From assembly GCA_021793155.1 (NCBI GenBank), contig JAJYTF010000004.1:177273-241272 (forward strand): 64,000 nt of DNA. The letters run 5' to 3'. A model generated the notes under the pieces. That model saw only the letters and a program-made list of their open reading frames with translations, was not told the DNA's origin and ran no database searches. The translations under genes were made by a program, and so were the position numbers. Origin of the DNA: Pseudomonadota bacterium (GTDB lineage Bacteria > Pseudomonadota > Alphaproteobacteria > Rhodospirillales > Magnetospirillaceae). Below, in pieces: positions 57,022-64,000 of the stretch. Position 1 is the first letter of the stretch; each line of letters opens with the position of its first letter.

Positions 57022-57441
57022 AGCGTAGCCCCCTTCCATTGGGATCACGCGTCAGATCACTTCGCCGCCACGAAGGCCGCGACGCCAAGTAAGCCGCCCT
57101 GCCGGCCTTGCCGGCAACGCGCAATTATCGCGCGCCACGCACACGGGCTTTCCGCCCCCCGCCTTCAACCGAAGGCCGGAGTCGCCCTAAAACAATGACA
57201 ATGACAGAGCCACAGATCAATTCCTTAGATGACAAATACACACGATTATTTCGTTCAATTGACGGAAATTATGGCAACCTATGCTATTCGTAATGCACCA
57301 ATGAAATCACCTGTATGCACGAAAGCCATATTGCCCATACTCATCTGGAGCATCTAACACTTATTTGTTGAGATGGATTGTGCATGTCAGCGCGGCAAAT
57401 CGGTGTCGGGTGGACGGTAACGGGAACTGAGGGCAAGACGG
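57022..57441. other. Divergent intergenic region
   Basis: A 420-bp gap between the MlaC-like gene and the IspH homologue. The right half is AT-rich; a possible 32-residue frame (MTMTEPQINSLDD...) ends near 57293 but has no support. The candidate promoter at 57259-57287 lies here, leaving a 5' leader of about 150 bases before the IspH gene. Confidence 0.5.
57259..57287 (+). promoter_or_regulatory. Candidate sigma-70 promoter upstream of the IspH homologue
   Basis: TTGACG and TGCTAT are separated by exactly 17 bases within an AT-rich stretch. The -35 is a strong match and the -10 moderate. Confidence 0.35.
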
Positions 57442-58389
57442 ATGCAGGTGGTACTCGCCGAGGCGCGCGGGCTCTGTGCCGGACTTCAGAGGGCGATCGA
57501 GATCATCGAAACCGCCCTGCGGCAACACGGCTCTCCCGTCTATGTGCGGCGCGAAACCCTCCATCCCGCTCATCTGGTCGATCGTTTGCGTGCCAAGGGC
57601 GTTCGGTTCGTCGACAGCTTTGCCAAAGTCCCCCCCGGAAGCACCGTCATCTTCAGTCCTCACGGAGTCTCGCGGACGGTCGAACAGGAAGTGGAAGCCC
57701 GCCGACTGACGGTCGTCGACGCCACCTGCCCGCTGATCTCGAAGATTCATGCCGATGGCCAGCGTCACGTCCGTTCGGGCGGCGAGGTCGTGGTGATCGG
57801 CCACGCCGACCACCCTGAGACCGAGGCGATACTTGATCGCCTCGACGGCCACGGGCATCTGATCCGAACCGTCGAGGACGTGGCAAGGCTGGAGCTGGCC
57901 AACCCGGGGGCATCCGCATACAGCGTCCAGACGACACTTTCGATCGATGACCTGCGGCCAGTCCTGGCCGCCTTGCGCGACCGCTTTCCAGGCATTCTGG
58001 CTCCCGATTCCGAGGCCGCCTGCCACGCCGCGCAACACCGGCAGCAGGCGGTCTGGGGCCTGGCGGGCATGGTCGATCTGGTGCTGGTGGTAGGTGCCAA
58101 GGCCAGTCCCAGTTGCAGGCGGCTGATCGAAATCGCCGAACGACGGGGGACCCGAACCCATCTGCTCGAGACGCCGTTGGCGTTCGACAGGGAATGGTTG
58201 CGCGGCGTCAAGCGCGTGGGAATCACTGCCGGGCTTTCCACCCATGACGACCTTGTGCAGGATCTCGTGGAGACCCTCCGCAACCTGGGCGCGGTGGAAT
58301 TGTGGACGCTTCCGGAACCCAAGGAAGCGAGCGATATGTTCCACGATCCGCTGCCGCCCGCCATCTCCGCCGCAATGGGCGCCTGCTAG
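57442..58389 (+). CDS. IspH/LytB family protein, divergent type
   Basis: A 315-residue homologue of 4-hydroxy-3-methylbut-2-enyl diphosphate reductase, the last step of the MEP isoprenoid pathway. The three iron-sulfur cysteines are present (Cys12 in RGLCAG, Cys96 in DATCPL, Cys194 in AACHAA), as are His41, His74 (FSPHGVS), His124 and Glu126 (IGHADHPE), the QTTLS threonine and Ser266. The substrate motif normally reading SSNS is SPSC here (residues 222-225), and several flanking segments differ from housekeeping IspH. The protein is probably active but may be a second, specialised copy. The start follows GAGGGCAAGACGG. Confidence 0.85.
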   Translation: MQVVLAEARGLCAGLQRAIEIIETALRQHGSPVYVRRETLHPAHLVDRLRAKGVRFVDSFAKVPPGSTVIFSPHGVSRTVEQEVEARRLTVVDATCPLISKIHADGQRHVRSGGEVVVIGHADHPETEAILDRLDGHGHLIRTVEDVARLELANPGASAYSVQTTLSIDDLRPVLAALRDRFPGILAPDSEAACHAAQHRQQAVWGLAGMVDLVLVVGAKASPSCRRLIEIAERRGTRTHLLETPLAFDREWLRGVKRVGITAGLSTHDDLVQDLVETLRNLGAVELWTLPEPKEASDMFHDPLPPAISAAMGAC

Positions 58390-58553
58390 TGGTGAAAATC
58401 CGACGGATGGTACCGCCACCAGCCGTCGAATTTTCACCACAATTCAATTGGTTGGTGGGCCGCCTGATCCAGGCGCTTGGGGACCAAGCGTCTGGGGCGG
58501 ACCACTAGTGCTCTGACGCGGTCGCAAGATCCAGTGCGTCCTGTCGGAGCACT
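58389..58553. repeat. Cluster of three hairpins after the IspH homologue
   Basis: Arms 58389-58406 and 58423-58440 (GTGGTGAAAATCCGACGG) are complementary in 17 of 18 positions, with an inner TGGT/ACCA extension. A second hairpin has 10-bp arms at 58471-58480 and 58484-58493 (AGGCGCTTGG, one G-T pair). A third has 11-bp arms at 58507-58517 and 58543-58553 (AGTGCTCTGAC). The first begins on the last base of the IspH stop codon. None has a T-run. The cluster could be transcription-stopping, a structured RNA or repeat elements inserted side by side. Confidence 0.65.
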
Positions 58554-58677
58554 GGCCTGCCTTTCGGAAAGTGCCTGAGACCTTCGGACAGCCCCCCGCA
58601 TGCCGCGGCGACGGTGGTGTCCACTGCCGCTAACCTGTCGGCAGCGAGGCGGGACATGAGGAAGAGACGGAAGACCG

Positions 58678-59475
58678 ATGCCCATCGCCGAAGTTCCAGC
58701 CCGCCTTGCGGCGCCAGGCGTCGCCCGCTCCTTGAGGGGGATGTCCATCGGCATCGCCGTTGCGGCACTGACAGTTCTCGGGGCCTGCGCCGAAGTGCCG
58801 ACCAATCCTGACGAACGGGCCGAGTTCGAGCAGGTCAATGACCCGCTGGAACCGATGAACCGCAAGGTTTTCGCCTTCAATAATTACCTCGACGACAACG
58901 TAATGGTGCCGGTGGCCAAGGCATACAAGAACGTGCTGCCGGGCCCGGTCCAGCGGGGTATCCACAATTTTCTGCAGAACCTCAACGAGCCCTACATCGC
59001 CGGCAACGAAATCCTCCAGGGCAGGCTCGGCAAGGCGTTCACCGACGTCGCCCGCTTCGTCATCAATTCCACCTTCGGCATCGGCGGATTGTGGGACCTG
59101 GTGGCCGACACCGGTGGCCCGCGGGCCAACAACAGCGATGTCGGCGTCACTCTTGGCGTCTGGGGGGTTCCCGCAGGGCCGTTTCTCATGCTGCCGTTCG
59201 TCGGCCCGTCCAATCCGCGCGACACCGTGGGTCTGGCCGCCGACTGGTGGGCCGATCCGGTAGATGCAGGAATCGAATACCCCGGAGGCTACCTCTGGGC
59301 CGTCTACGTCCGCTACGGCATGGCCACCATCGATACCCGCGTGCAGTTGCTGGAACCGGTCGCCGACCTGAAGCGCAGCTCCCTCGACTATTACGCGGCG
59401 GTCCGCAGCCTTTATCGGCAGAAACGCCGGGCGGCCATCGGCGGAGAGTCCGAACCGGTGCCCGGCCAGCCATAG
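58678..59475 (+). CDS. mlaA: MlaA (VacJ) outer-membrane lipoprotein
   Basis: A 265-residue lipoprotein of the Mla retrograde phospholipid transport system, which removes misplaced phospholipid from the outer leaflet. The lipobox is LTVLGAC near residue 37, then the MlaA body: VNDPLEPMNRKVFAFN, RFVINSTFGIGGLWD and PFVGPSNPRDTVG. I use the ATG giving MPIAEVPARLAA, with GGAAG upstream; a later ATG (58741) would leave the leader without basic residues. The patatin-like gene follows 32 bp later. Confidence 0.92.
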   Translation: MPIAEVPARLAAPGVARSLRGMSIGIAVAALTVLGACAEVPTNPDERAEFEQVNDPLEPMNRKVFAFNNYLDDNVMVPVAKAYKNVLPGPVQRGIHNFLQNLNEPYIAGNEILQGRLGKAFTDVARFVINSTFGIGGLWDLVADTGGPRANNSDVGVTLGVWGVPAGPFLMLPFVGPSNPRDTVGLAADWWADPVDAGIEYPGGYLWAVYVRYGMATIDTRVQLLEPVADLKRSSLDYYAAVRSLYRQKRRAAIGGESEPVPGQP

Positions 59476-59507
59476 GGACACGAGTTGATCCAATAACAGG
59501 TGCAAAG

Positions 59508-60602
59508 ATGGCAATGAACAGCGTCGCTTTGGCCGTCCAAGGGGGCGGCTCGCACGGAGCCTTCAGTTGGGGTGTACTCGACCGCCTGCTCGACGAGGTG
59601 GCCGAGGATCGCCTGCACATCGCAGCCTTGTCCGGCGCGAGCGCGGGCGGCTTCAACGCGGCGCTGGCCGCCTACGGGCTGGGCAAGGCACCCGGCGCCG
59701 AGGGGGCCAGAATCGCCCAGCGGGTCCTCGCCGATTTCTGGTTGGGAGATGCCCATCTGGCGCCATTCAGCCTGTTCTCCAATACCGCGCAGGCCTGGCA
59801 CCAGACCACCGGCAGCTGGAACATCGACGACACTCCGACGGTTCTCGGCGTCGACCTGGCCGAACAGCTTTTGTCGCCCTACGTCATGCCCCGCATCGAA
59901 TGGCTGAAGCTGGCTTTGGGCCGGGCCATCGACTTTGCCGAATTGCGTCGGCAGACCGGCGGGCCGGAACTCTATATCACCGCCACCAACATCACCCACA
60001 ACCGTCGGGACATTTTCGCCCGGACCGCCATAACCTATGACGTGCTGGCGGCCTCGGCCTGCATTCCCACCGTCTTTCCGGCGCGCCCGCTCAAAACGGA
60101 TGGCGCGACCGACTATTATTGGGACGGCGGCTACATGGGCAACCCGTCGCTGATGCCGCTCACCGGACACGCCAGCGACCTCATCGTCATCCAGGTCAAT
60201 CCCTTCGCCCGTCCTGGCTCCCCACCGCGCACGGTGCCCGCGATCCAGAACCGGATCAACGAGATCACCTTCAATTCCGCCCTGGTCCTGGAACTCTCGA
60301 CCATCACCGCCCTCGACCGGGAGATCGCCGAGCAGGGGGGGAACGGCATATTCCTGCACCGCATCGCGGACGAGGCCTACATGGCCTCGCTCGGCTACGC
60401 CTCGAAACTGGTGATCCTCCAGGATTTCATCGAGGAACTGCGCCGCGTCGGACGGGCCACCGCCGATAGCTGGCTGCGCGATCCGGCGCGGGGTGGACAA
60501 CTCGGCAAGCAATCGACGCTCGACCAGGGCATCCTGCAACGGATCGTCACTCACGCACCGATCATCCGCCATGTCCACGAGGCCGAACTGGCGCGGACGT
60601 GA
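59508..60602 (+). CDS. Patatin-like phospholipase
   Basis: A 364-residue patatin-domain protein, probably a lipid acyl hydrolase. The oxyanion loop GGGSHGAF is at residues 12-19, the nucleophile elbow GASAG has Ser45, and the catalytic Asp is Asp206 in DGGYMGNP, so the Ser-Asp dyad is intact. No signal peptide. It follows mlaA by 32 bp, fitting a joint role in phospholipid turnover. Some patatin-fold enzymes act on PHA instead, and phaC is 7 kb away. Confidence 0.9.
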   Translation: MAMNSVALAVQGGGSHGAFSWGVLDRLLDEVAEDRLHIAALSGASAGGFNAALAAYGLGKAPGAEGARIAQRVLADFWLGDAHLAPFSLFSNTAQAWHQTTGSWNIDDTPTVLGVDLAEQLLSPYVMPRIEWLKLALGRAIDFAELRRQTGGPELYITATNITHNRRDIFARTAITYDVLAASACIPTVFPARPLKTDGATDYYWDGGYMGNPSLMPLTGHASDLIVIQVNPFARPGSPPRTVPAIQNRINEITFNSALVLELSTITALDREIAEQGGNGIFLHRIADEAYMASLGYASKLVILQDFIEELRRVGRATADSWLRDPARGGQLGKQSTLDQGILQRIVTHAPIIRHVHEAELART

Positions 60603-60972
60603 CGCGGTACCCTGACATATTGAGATGTAGTATAGCCCCTCGCCGGGTGGGGCCTTCCAGGCCGGCGAGGGGCAAGAACCAAACCAGGGGATTCGGTGCG
60701 AATTGGATCGTCAGTTTGTGCCGGAGCACGAGCAGCATAGCAGCTGCGACAGTCTTTAAAAGTTGTTGCACCGCAGCAACATCTGTTGCACCCTGAACAT
60801 CGACTGGGAAAGGGAAGTACGGACCGCTCCGGTACGAAGACGACAAAACCGGGAAATCTTCGGAAATTGGAATATTTTCATTGATACGGCGATGCCCTTC
60901 GCCCTTTATGATGCCTCGACCAACCGGCCCATGGAAAGAGGCCGGCGGGACCCAAGCGACGGATACCGGGCC
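60603..60972. other. Intergenic region with a palindromic repeat
   Basis: A 370-bp gap before the MaoC-PTA gene. It holds the repeat at 60635-60673 and an AT-rich patch near 60863-60885 (GGAAATTGGAATATTTTCATTG) that may hold the promoter. An in-frame ATG at 60892 could extend the next gene by 27 codons but lacks a ribosome binding site. Confidence 0.5.
60635..60673. repeat. Dispersed palindromic repeat, copy 2
   Basis: A 39-bp element with perfect 12-bp arms GCCCCTCGCCGG and CCGGCGAGGGGC. The inverse of its central 31 bases matches the element at 32251-32281 in 28 positions. It lies 32 bases after the patatin gene and has no T-run. Confidence 0.8.
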
Positions 60973-62376
60973 ATGCTCATCATCGAGAACAAGACCTTCG
61001 ACGAAATCGCCATCGGTCAGACGGCTCAGCTGACGCGAACACTGACGGACGAGGACATCGTACTGTTCGGCGTCATGTCCGGCGACGCCAACCCCACCCA
61101 TTTCCGACTGGACGTGACCGGGACGCACCGACACCAGGTGGTCGGCCATGGCATGTGGGGCGCCTCACTGATCTCCGCCCTGCTGGGCAATGACCTTCCC
61201 GGTGCCGGAACCGTCTACAAGTCGCAAGCCCTTGAGTTCGCTACGCCCGTCGCCTTGGGCGACACGCTGACAGTCAGCATCAAAGTCCGCGAGAAGCATT
61301 CCGAGGACAAGACCGTCGTGTTCGACTGTCGGGCAGTAAACCAGAAATGCGAGACTGTTTTCAGCGGCACCGCGACAGTCTACGCGCCGGCCGAAAAGCA
61401 GCGTCAGGAGCGGATGGCCCTGCCCGAGGTCAAGGTCAGCCGCGGCCATCATGTCTTCGAAAGCCTGGTCGAACGCTGTTCCGAGCTGCAGGCGATCTCC
61501 ATGGCCGTCTGCCACCCCTGCGACGAGGTGTCGCTGAAAGGTGCCGTCGAAGCCGCCGAGCGCGGGCTGATCGACCCCGTGCTGGTCGGCCCGCGGCAGA
61601 AGATCGAGAATGTGGCCAAGGAATTCCAGCTCGACATCAGCCGATATCGGATCGTCGACGTCGAACACAGCCATGACGCGGCGGCACGTTCGGTGGCGCT
61701 GTGCCGCAGCGGCGAGACCGCTGCGCTGATGAAGGGCAGCCTGCACACCGACGAGATGATGCACGAGGTGGCGGCGCGCGACACCGGGCTTCGCACCAGC
61801 CGCCGGATCAGCCACGTCTTCCTGATGGACGTTCCCAGCTATCCCCGGCTGCTGATGATCACTGACGCCGCGATCAACATTTATCCAACGCTGGAAGACA
61901 AGGCCGATATCGTTCAGAACGCGATCGAACTGGCCCAGGTGCTGGGCGTCAAGGAACCCAAGGTGGCGCTTCTGTCCGCCGTCGAGACGGTCTATCCGAA
62001 AATCGCCTCGACCATCGAGGCGGCGGCGCTATGCAAGATGGCCGACCGCGGCCAGATCAAAGGCGGCATCCTGGATGGGCCGCTGGCATTCGACAATGCC
62101 ATCAGCGAAGAAGCGGCGCAGATCAAGAAGATCGTCTCCCCCGTCGCCGGCAAGGCGGACATCCTGCTGGTTCCCGACCTCGAGGCAGGCAATATGCTGG
62201 CCAAACAACTCGCCTATCTGGCCGACGCCGATGCCGCCGGCATCGTATTGGGGGCCCGGGTACCGATCGTCCTGACCAGCCGTGCCGACAGTCCGAAAGC
62301 GCGACTGGCCTCCTGCGCCGTCGCCGTGCTGTTCGCCAGCCGGCGCGCGGCGGGCCTGCAGATCGCCGCCGAGTAG
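60973..62376 (+). CDS. Bifunctional MaoC-like hydratase / phosphate acetyltransferase
   Basis: A 467-residue fusion. Residues about 1-140 form a MaoC hot-dog domain with FGVMSGDANPTHF and GHGMWGASLISALLG, the R-specific enoyl-CoA hydratase signature. Residues about 155-465 form a phosphotransacetylase/phosphotransbutyrylase domain (LKGAVEAAERGLIDPVLVGP, ILDGPLAFDNAIS, KADILLVPDLEAGNM). Such fusions are known next to ackA. The pairing suggests interconversion of acyl-CoA and acyl phosphate with the hydratase arm feeding from enoyl-CoA. I start at MLIIENKTF; the ribosome binding site is weak and an upstream ATG is possible. Confidence 0.9.
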   Translation: MLIIENKTFDEIAIGQTAQLTRTLTDEDIVLFGVMSGDANPTHFRLDVTGTHRHQVVGHGMWGASLISALLGNDLPGAGTVYKSQALEFATPVALGDTLTVSIKVREKHSEDKTVVFDCRAVNQKCETVFSGTATVYAPAEKQRQERMALPEVKVSRGHHVFESLVERCSELQAISMAVCHPCDEVSLKGAVEAAERGLIDPVLVGPRQKIENVAKEFQLDISRYRIVDVEHSHDAAARSVALCRSGETAALMKGSLHTDEMMHEVAARDTGLRTSRRISHVFLMDVPSYPRLLMITDAAINIYPTLEDKADIVQNAIELAQVLGVKEPKVALLSAVETVYPKIASTIEAAALCKMADRGQIKGGILDGPLAFDNAISEEAAQIKKIVSPVAGKADILLVPDLEAGNMLAKQLAYLADADAAGIVLGARVPIVLTSRADSPKARLASCAVAVLFASRRAAGLQIAAE

Positions 62377-62388
62377 GGAGTATTCTTC

Positions 62389-63582
62389 GTGAGCGATGGA
62401 GTTCTGGTTCTCAATGCCGGCTCGTCGAGCAGCAAATTCTCAGTCTATGTCGGCCGCAAGAACGGTGAGCTGGAGCTATCGTGCAAAGGCCAGGTCGAAG
62501 GCATCGGTGTTGATCCGACCTTCGTCGCCAAGGCGCCCGACGGCACCATCCTGGGCGAACATCGCTGGCATGCCAAGGTCGAACGGTCCAACCTTCTCAG
62601 CTACCTTCTCGGCTGGATCGAACTGCATCTCGGCGACGTCGAACTGAAGGTGGCCGGGCACCGGGTAGTCCATGGCGGGCGCGAGTATTCGGCACCCGCG
62701 CTGATCAACGACTCGGTGCTCGAAGTCTTGGAAAGCCTGGTTCCTCTTGCTCCGCTGCATCAGCCGCACAACCTGGCGCTGATCCGCACCATGAGCAAGC
62801 TGCATCCGGGCCTGCCGCAGGTGGCCTGCTTCGATACGGCCTTTCACCGTACCAACGGCTTCCTCGCCACCGCCTTCGCCCTGCCCCGTTGGCTGCTGGA
62901 CGAAGGCGTACAGCGCTACGGCTTCCACGGCCTTTCCTACGAATTCATTGCCTACCGCCTGCGCCGGATCGCCCCCGAGGTGGCCGCGGGCAAGGTGGTG
63001 GTCTGCCACCTCGGCAGCGGTGCCAGCATGTGCGCTATGGACAATGGCCGAAGCGTCGCCAGCACCATGGGCTTCACCGCGCTCGACGGCCTGCCCATGG
63101 GCACCCGCACGGGCCAGCTGGACGCGGGCGTTCTGCTTTACCTGCTGCAGGAAAAAGGCATGAATGCCGAGGAGATCCAGCGCCTGCTGTACCACCAGTC
63201 GGGTCTGCTGGGGATGTCGGGCGTCAGCAACGACATGCGCGTCCTGATGGCGAGCGACGAGCCCCATGCGAAGGAAGCGGTGGACTTTTTCATTTACCGC
63301 ATCGGCCGCGAATTGGGTTCGCTGGCGGCCGCCATGGGCGGGCTCGACGCAGTGGTATTCACCGCCGGGATTGGCGAACATTCGCTCGAACTCCGGGCCC
63401 GGGTGTTGCGCGACAACGCCTGGCTCGGCCTTGCCGTGGATGATGAGGCCAACCTCGCCGGTGAGGGCCGGATCTCGCCAGTGCGCGCCAAATGCTCGGC
63501 CTGGCTGATTCCGACGGACGAGGAACTGATGATCGCCATGCATACCCGAGAAGTGCTGAAGGCGCGGGCGGCAGCCGAATGA
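62389..63582 (+). CDS. ackA: Acetate kinase
   Basis: A 397-residue acetokinase that makes ATP from acetyl phosphate. The ATPase-fold motifs VLVLNAGSSSSKF, FDTAFHRTNG, VCHLGSGASMC and FTAGIGEHS are present. The start is a GTG, 12 bp after the fused phosphotransacetylase gene, so the two enzymes of the Pta-AckA pathway are adjacent. Its stop overlaps the next gene (ATGA). Confidence 0.95.
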   Translation: MSDGVLVLNAGSSSSKFSVYVGRKNGELELSCKGQVEGIGVDPTFVAKAPDGTILGEHRWHAKVERSNLLSYLLGWIELHLGDVELKVAGHRVVHGGREYSAPALINDSVLEVLESLVPLAPLHQPHNLALIRTMSKLHPGLPQVACFDTAFHRTNGFLATAFALPRWLLDEGVQRYGFHGLSYEFIAYRLRRIAPEVAAGKVVVCHLGSGASMCAMDNGRSVASTMGFTALDGLPMGTRTGQLDAGVLLYLLQEKGMNAEEIQRLLYHQSGLLGMSGVSNDMRVLMASDEPHAKEAVDFFIYRIGRELGSLAAAMGGLDAVVFTAGIGEHSLELRARVLRDNAWLGLAVDDEANLAGEGRISPVRAKCSAWLIPTDEELMIAMHTREVLKARAAAE

Positions 63583-63896
63583 CGGCCGCCGACGGCGAAG
63601 ATCCGGTCCGCCTGTTCCTGCTTTCCGCCCTGACTGACGGCAAGGCCAAGGCGCCGCAGGAACTTGCCCGCGCCTTCTATGCCACCCGTGCCAAGGCCGG
63701 CGATCCGCCCGAGGCCTGGCGCCGCTATCTGACTGCCGTCCGCCAGCAGGCATTGTCCCTGGCCCGTGCTGGACAAGTTGAATTCGTCCGCAAGGGCAAA
63801 CCGGTGGATCTCGACGAAATCAAGGGCGTCGTCCGCGTGCGGATCACGAATTCCGCAGCCAAAGGATCAGCCCATCGGCATAGGGGGCGATCCTGA
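63579..63896 (+). CDS. DUF3253 family protein, 3' end altered by intron insertion
   Basis: A 105-residue protein with an ATGA overlap to ackA. The core (residues about 8-92) matches DUF3253: winged-helix-like, with WRRYLTAVRQQALSLARAGQVEFVRKGKPVDLDEIKGVVRVRI. The last few codons read through the candidate group II intron end at 63874, so the terminal seven or so residues are probably not native. The original stop codon is presumably on the other side of the intron. Function unknown. Confidence 0.75.
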   Translation: MTAADGEDPVRLFLLSALTDGKAKAPQELARAFYATRAKAGDPPEAWRRYLTAVRQQALSLARAGQVEFVRKGKPVDLDEIKGVVRVRITNSAAKGSAHRHRGRS

Positions 63897-64000
63897 CGGA
63901 TCGCTCCCCTGCCACACCACCCGGCATGCGGGTCCGCACCGGGCGGTTCGAGGAGTTGAGGTCAGGAGAGACGGGGCACGCCCAGCTTGTCCGACCATTC
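63874..64000 (-). mobile_element. 3' end of a group II intron (domains V-VI), truncated by the window edge
   Basis: On the minus strand, from the window edge inward: a 12-residue open end EWSDKLGVPRLS and a TGA at 63962-63964, which could be the C-terminus of an intron-encoded reverse transcriptase; then a 37-base domain-V-like hairpin at 63914-63950 beginning GAACCGCCCGGTGCGG; then a domain-VI-like hairpin with GCGATCC/GGATCGC arms; then CCCTATGCCGAT, whose A 8 bases from the end fits a branch point. These features and the phrase GGGTGGTGTGG are typical of 3' ends I recall from group II introns. The 5' part lies beyond the window. Confidence 0.6.

Noticed and set aside
57108..57293. A 61-codon frame before the IspH homologue
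   Set aside because: No site, no similarity, and it overlaps the best promoter candidate.
1..64000. Search for CRISPR arrays, transposases, phage genes and a hidden defence island
   Set aside because: Apart from the intron end and intergenic palindromes I found no such element. Nearly all genes belong to ordinary chromosomal families with uniform base composition.

Overview
The window reads as one contiguous piece of a high-GC alphaproteobacterial chromosome. The 14-gene nuoA-N operon, the tig-clpP-clpX-lon-hup order, class I PHA synthase, a globin-coupled chemoreceptor and a Zur/COG0523 zinc locus together fit Rhodospirillales, most likely a Magnetospirillum/Phaeospirillum-like organism. 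That assignment is inferred from gene content and gene order, not from a database search.

Layout. 1-17.3 kb (minus strand): a complete complex I operon, nuoA to nuoN, running on into birA, coaX and the RNase J gene with tiny gaps or ATGA overlaps. 17.5-20.5 kb: tRNA-Asp, a large Ala/Pro/Thr-rich protein with a CHRD-like, EF-hand-containing C-terminal half, a Gly/His-rich secreted protein, a glycine-zipper lipoprotein and tRNA-Val. 20.6-27.6 kb (minus): hup, lon, clpX, clpP, tig (proteostasis block) and tRNA-Leu, with three recognisable intrinsic terminators. 27.8-36 kb: globin-coupled chemoreceptor, malonyl-CoA decarboxylase overlapping bifunctional Nnr, D-amino-acid dehydrogenase, ParA-type ATPase with a CopD-like membrane protein, and a single-domain response regulator. 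36.2-40.3 kb (plus): Nudix hydrolase, cysteine synthase, mercaptopyruvate sulfurtransferase, entericidin-like lipoprotein and cystathionine beta-lyase (a sulfur amino acid block). 41-44.2 kb: a TetR regulator with a candidate operator, and a divergent zinc locus (hisI-COG0523 GTPase on minus, zur on plus) around a palindromic Zur-box-like site. 44-47.7 kb: small secreted and membrane proteins, including DUF192, ChaN-like and Panacea-like proteins. 47.9-53.6 kb: solitary TRAP-type binding protein followed by a chemoreceptor, then phaC and a double-ACT protein. 55-60.6 kb: an envelope-lipid group (uppP, an MlaC/HpnM-like protein, a second-type IspH, MlaA, patatin). 61-63.9 kb: MaoC-phosphotransacetylase fusion, acetate kinase and a DUF3253 protein whose 3' end is interrupted by what looks like the 3' end of an antisense group II intron that continues past the window edge.

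Most of the window is ordinary housekeeping DNA. The points most worth a second look are the group II intron boundary at the right end, the Zur-type zinc locus, the divergent IspH homologue beside lipid-transport genes, the solitary TRAP binding protein paired with a chemoreceptor, and several families of long intergenic inverted repeats, one of them present twice at 28/31 identity. I saw no CRISPR array, prophage, transposase or rRNA.
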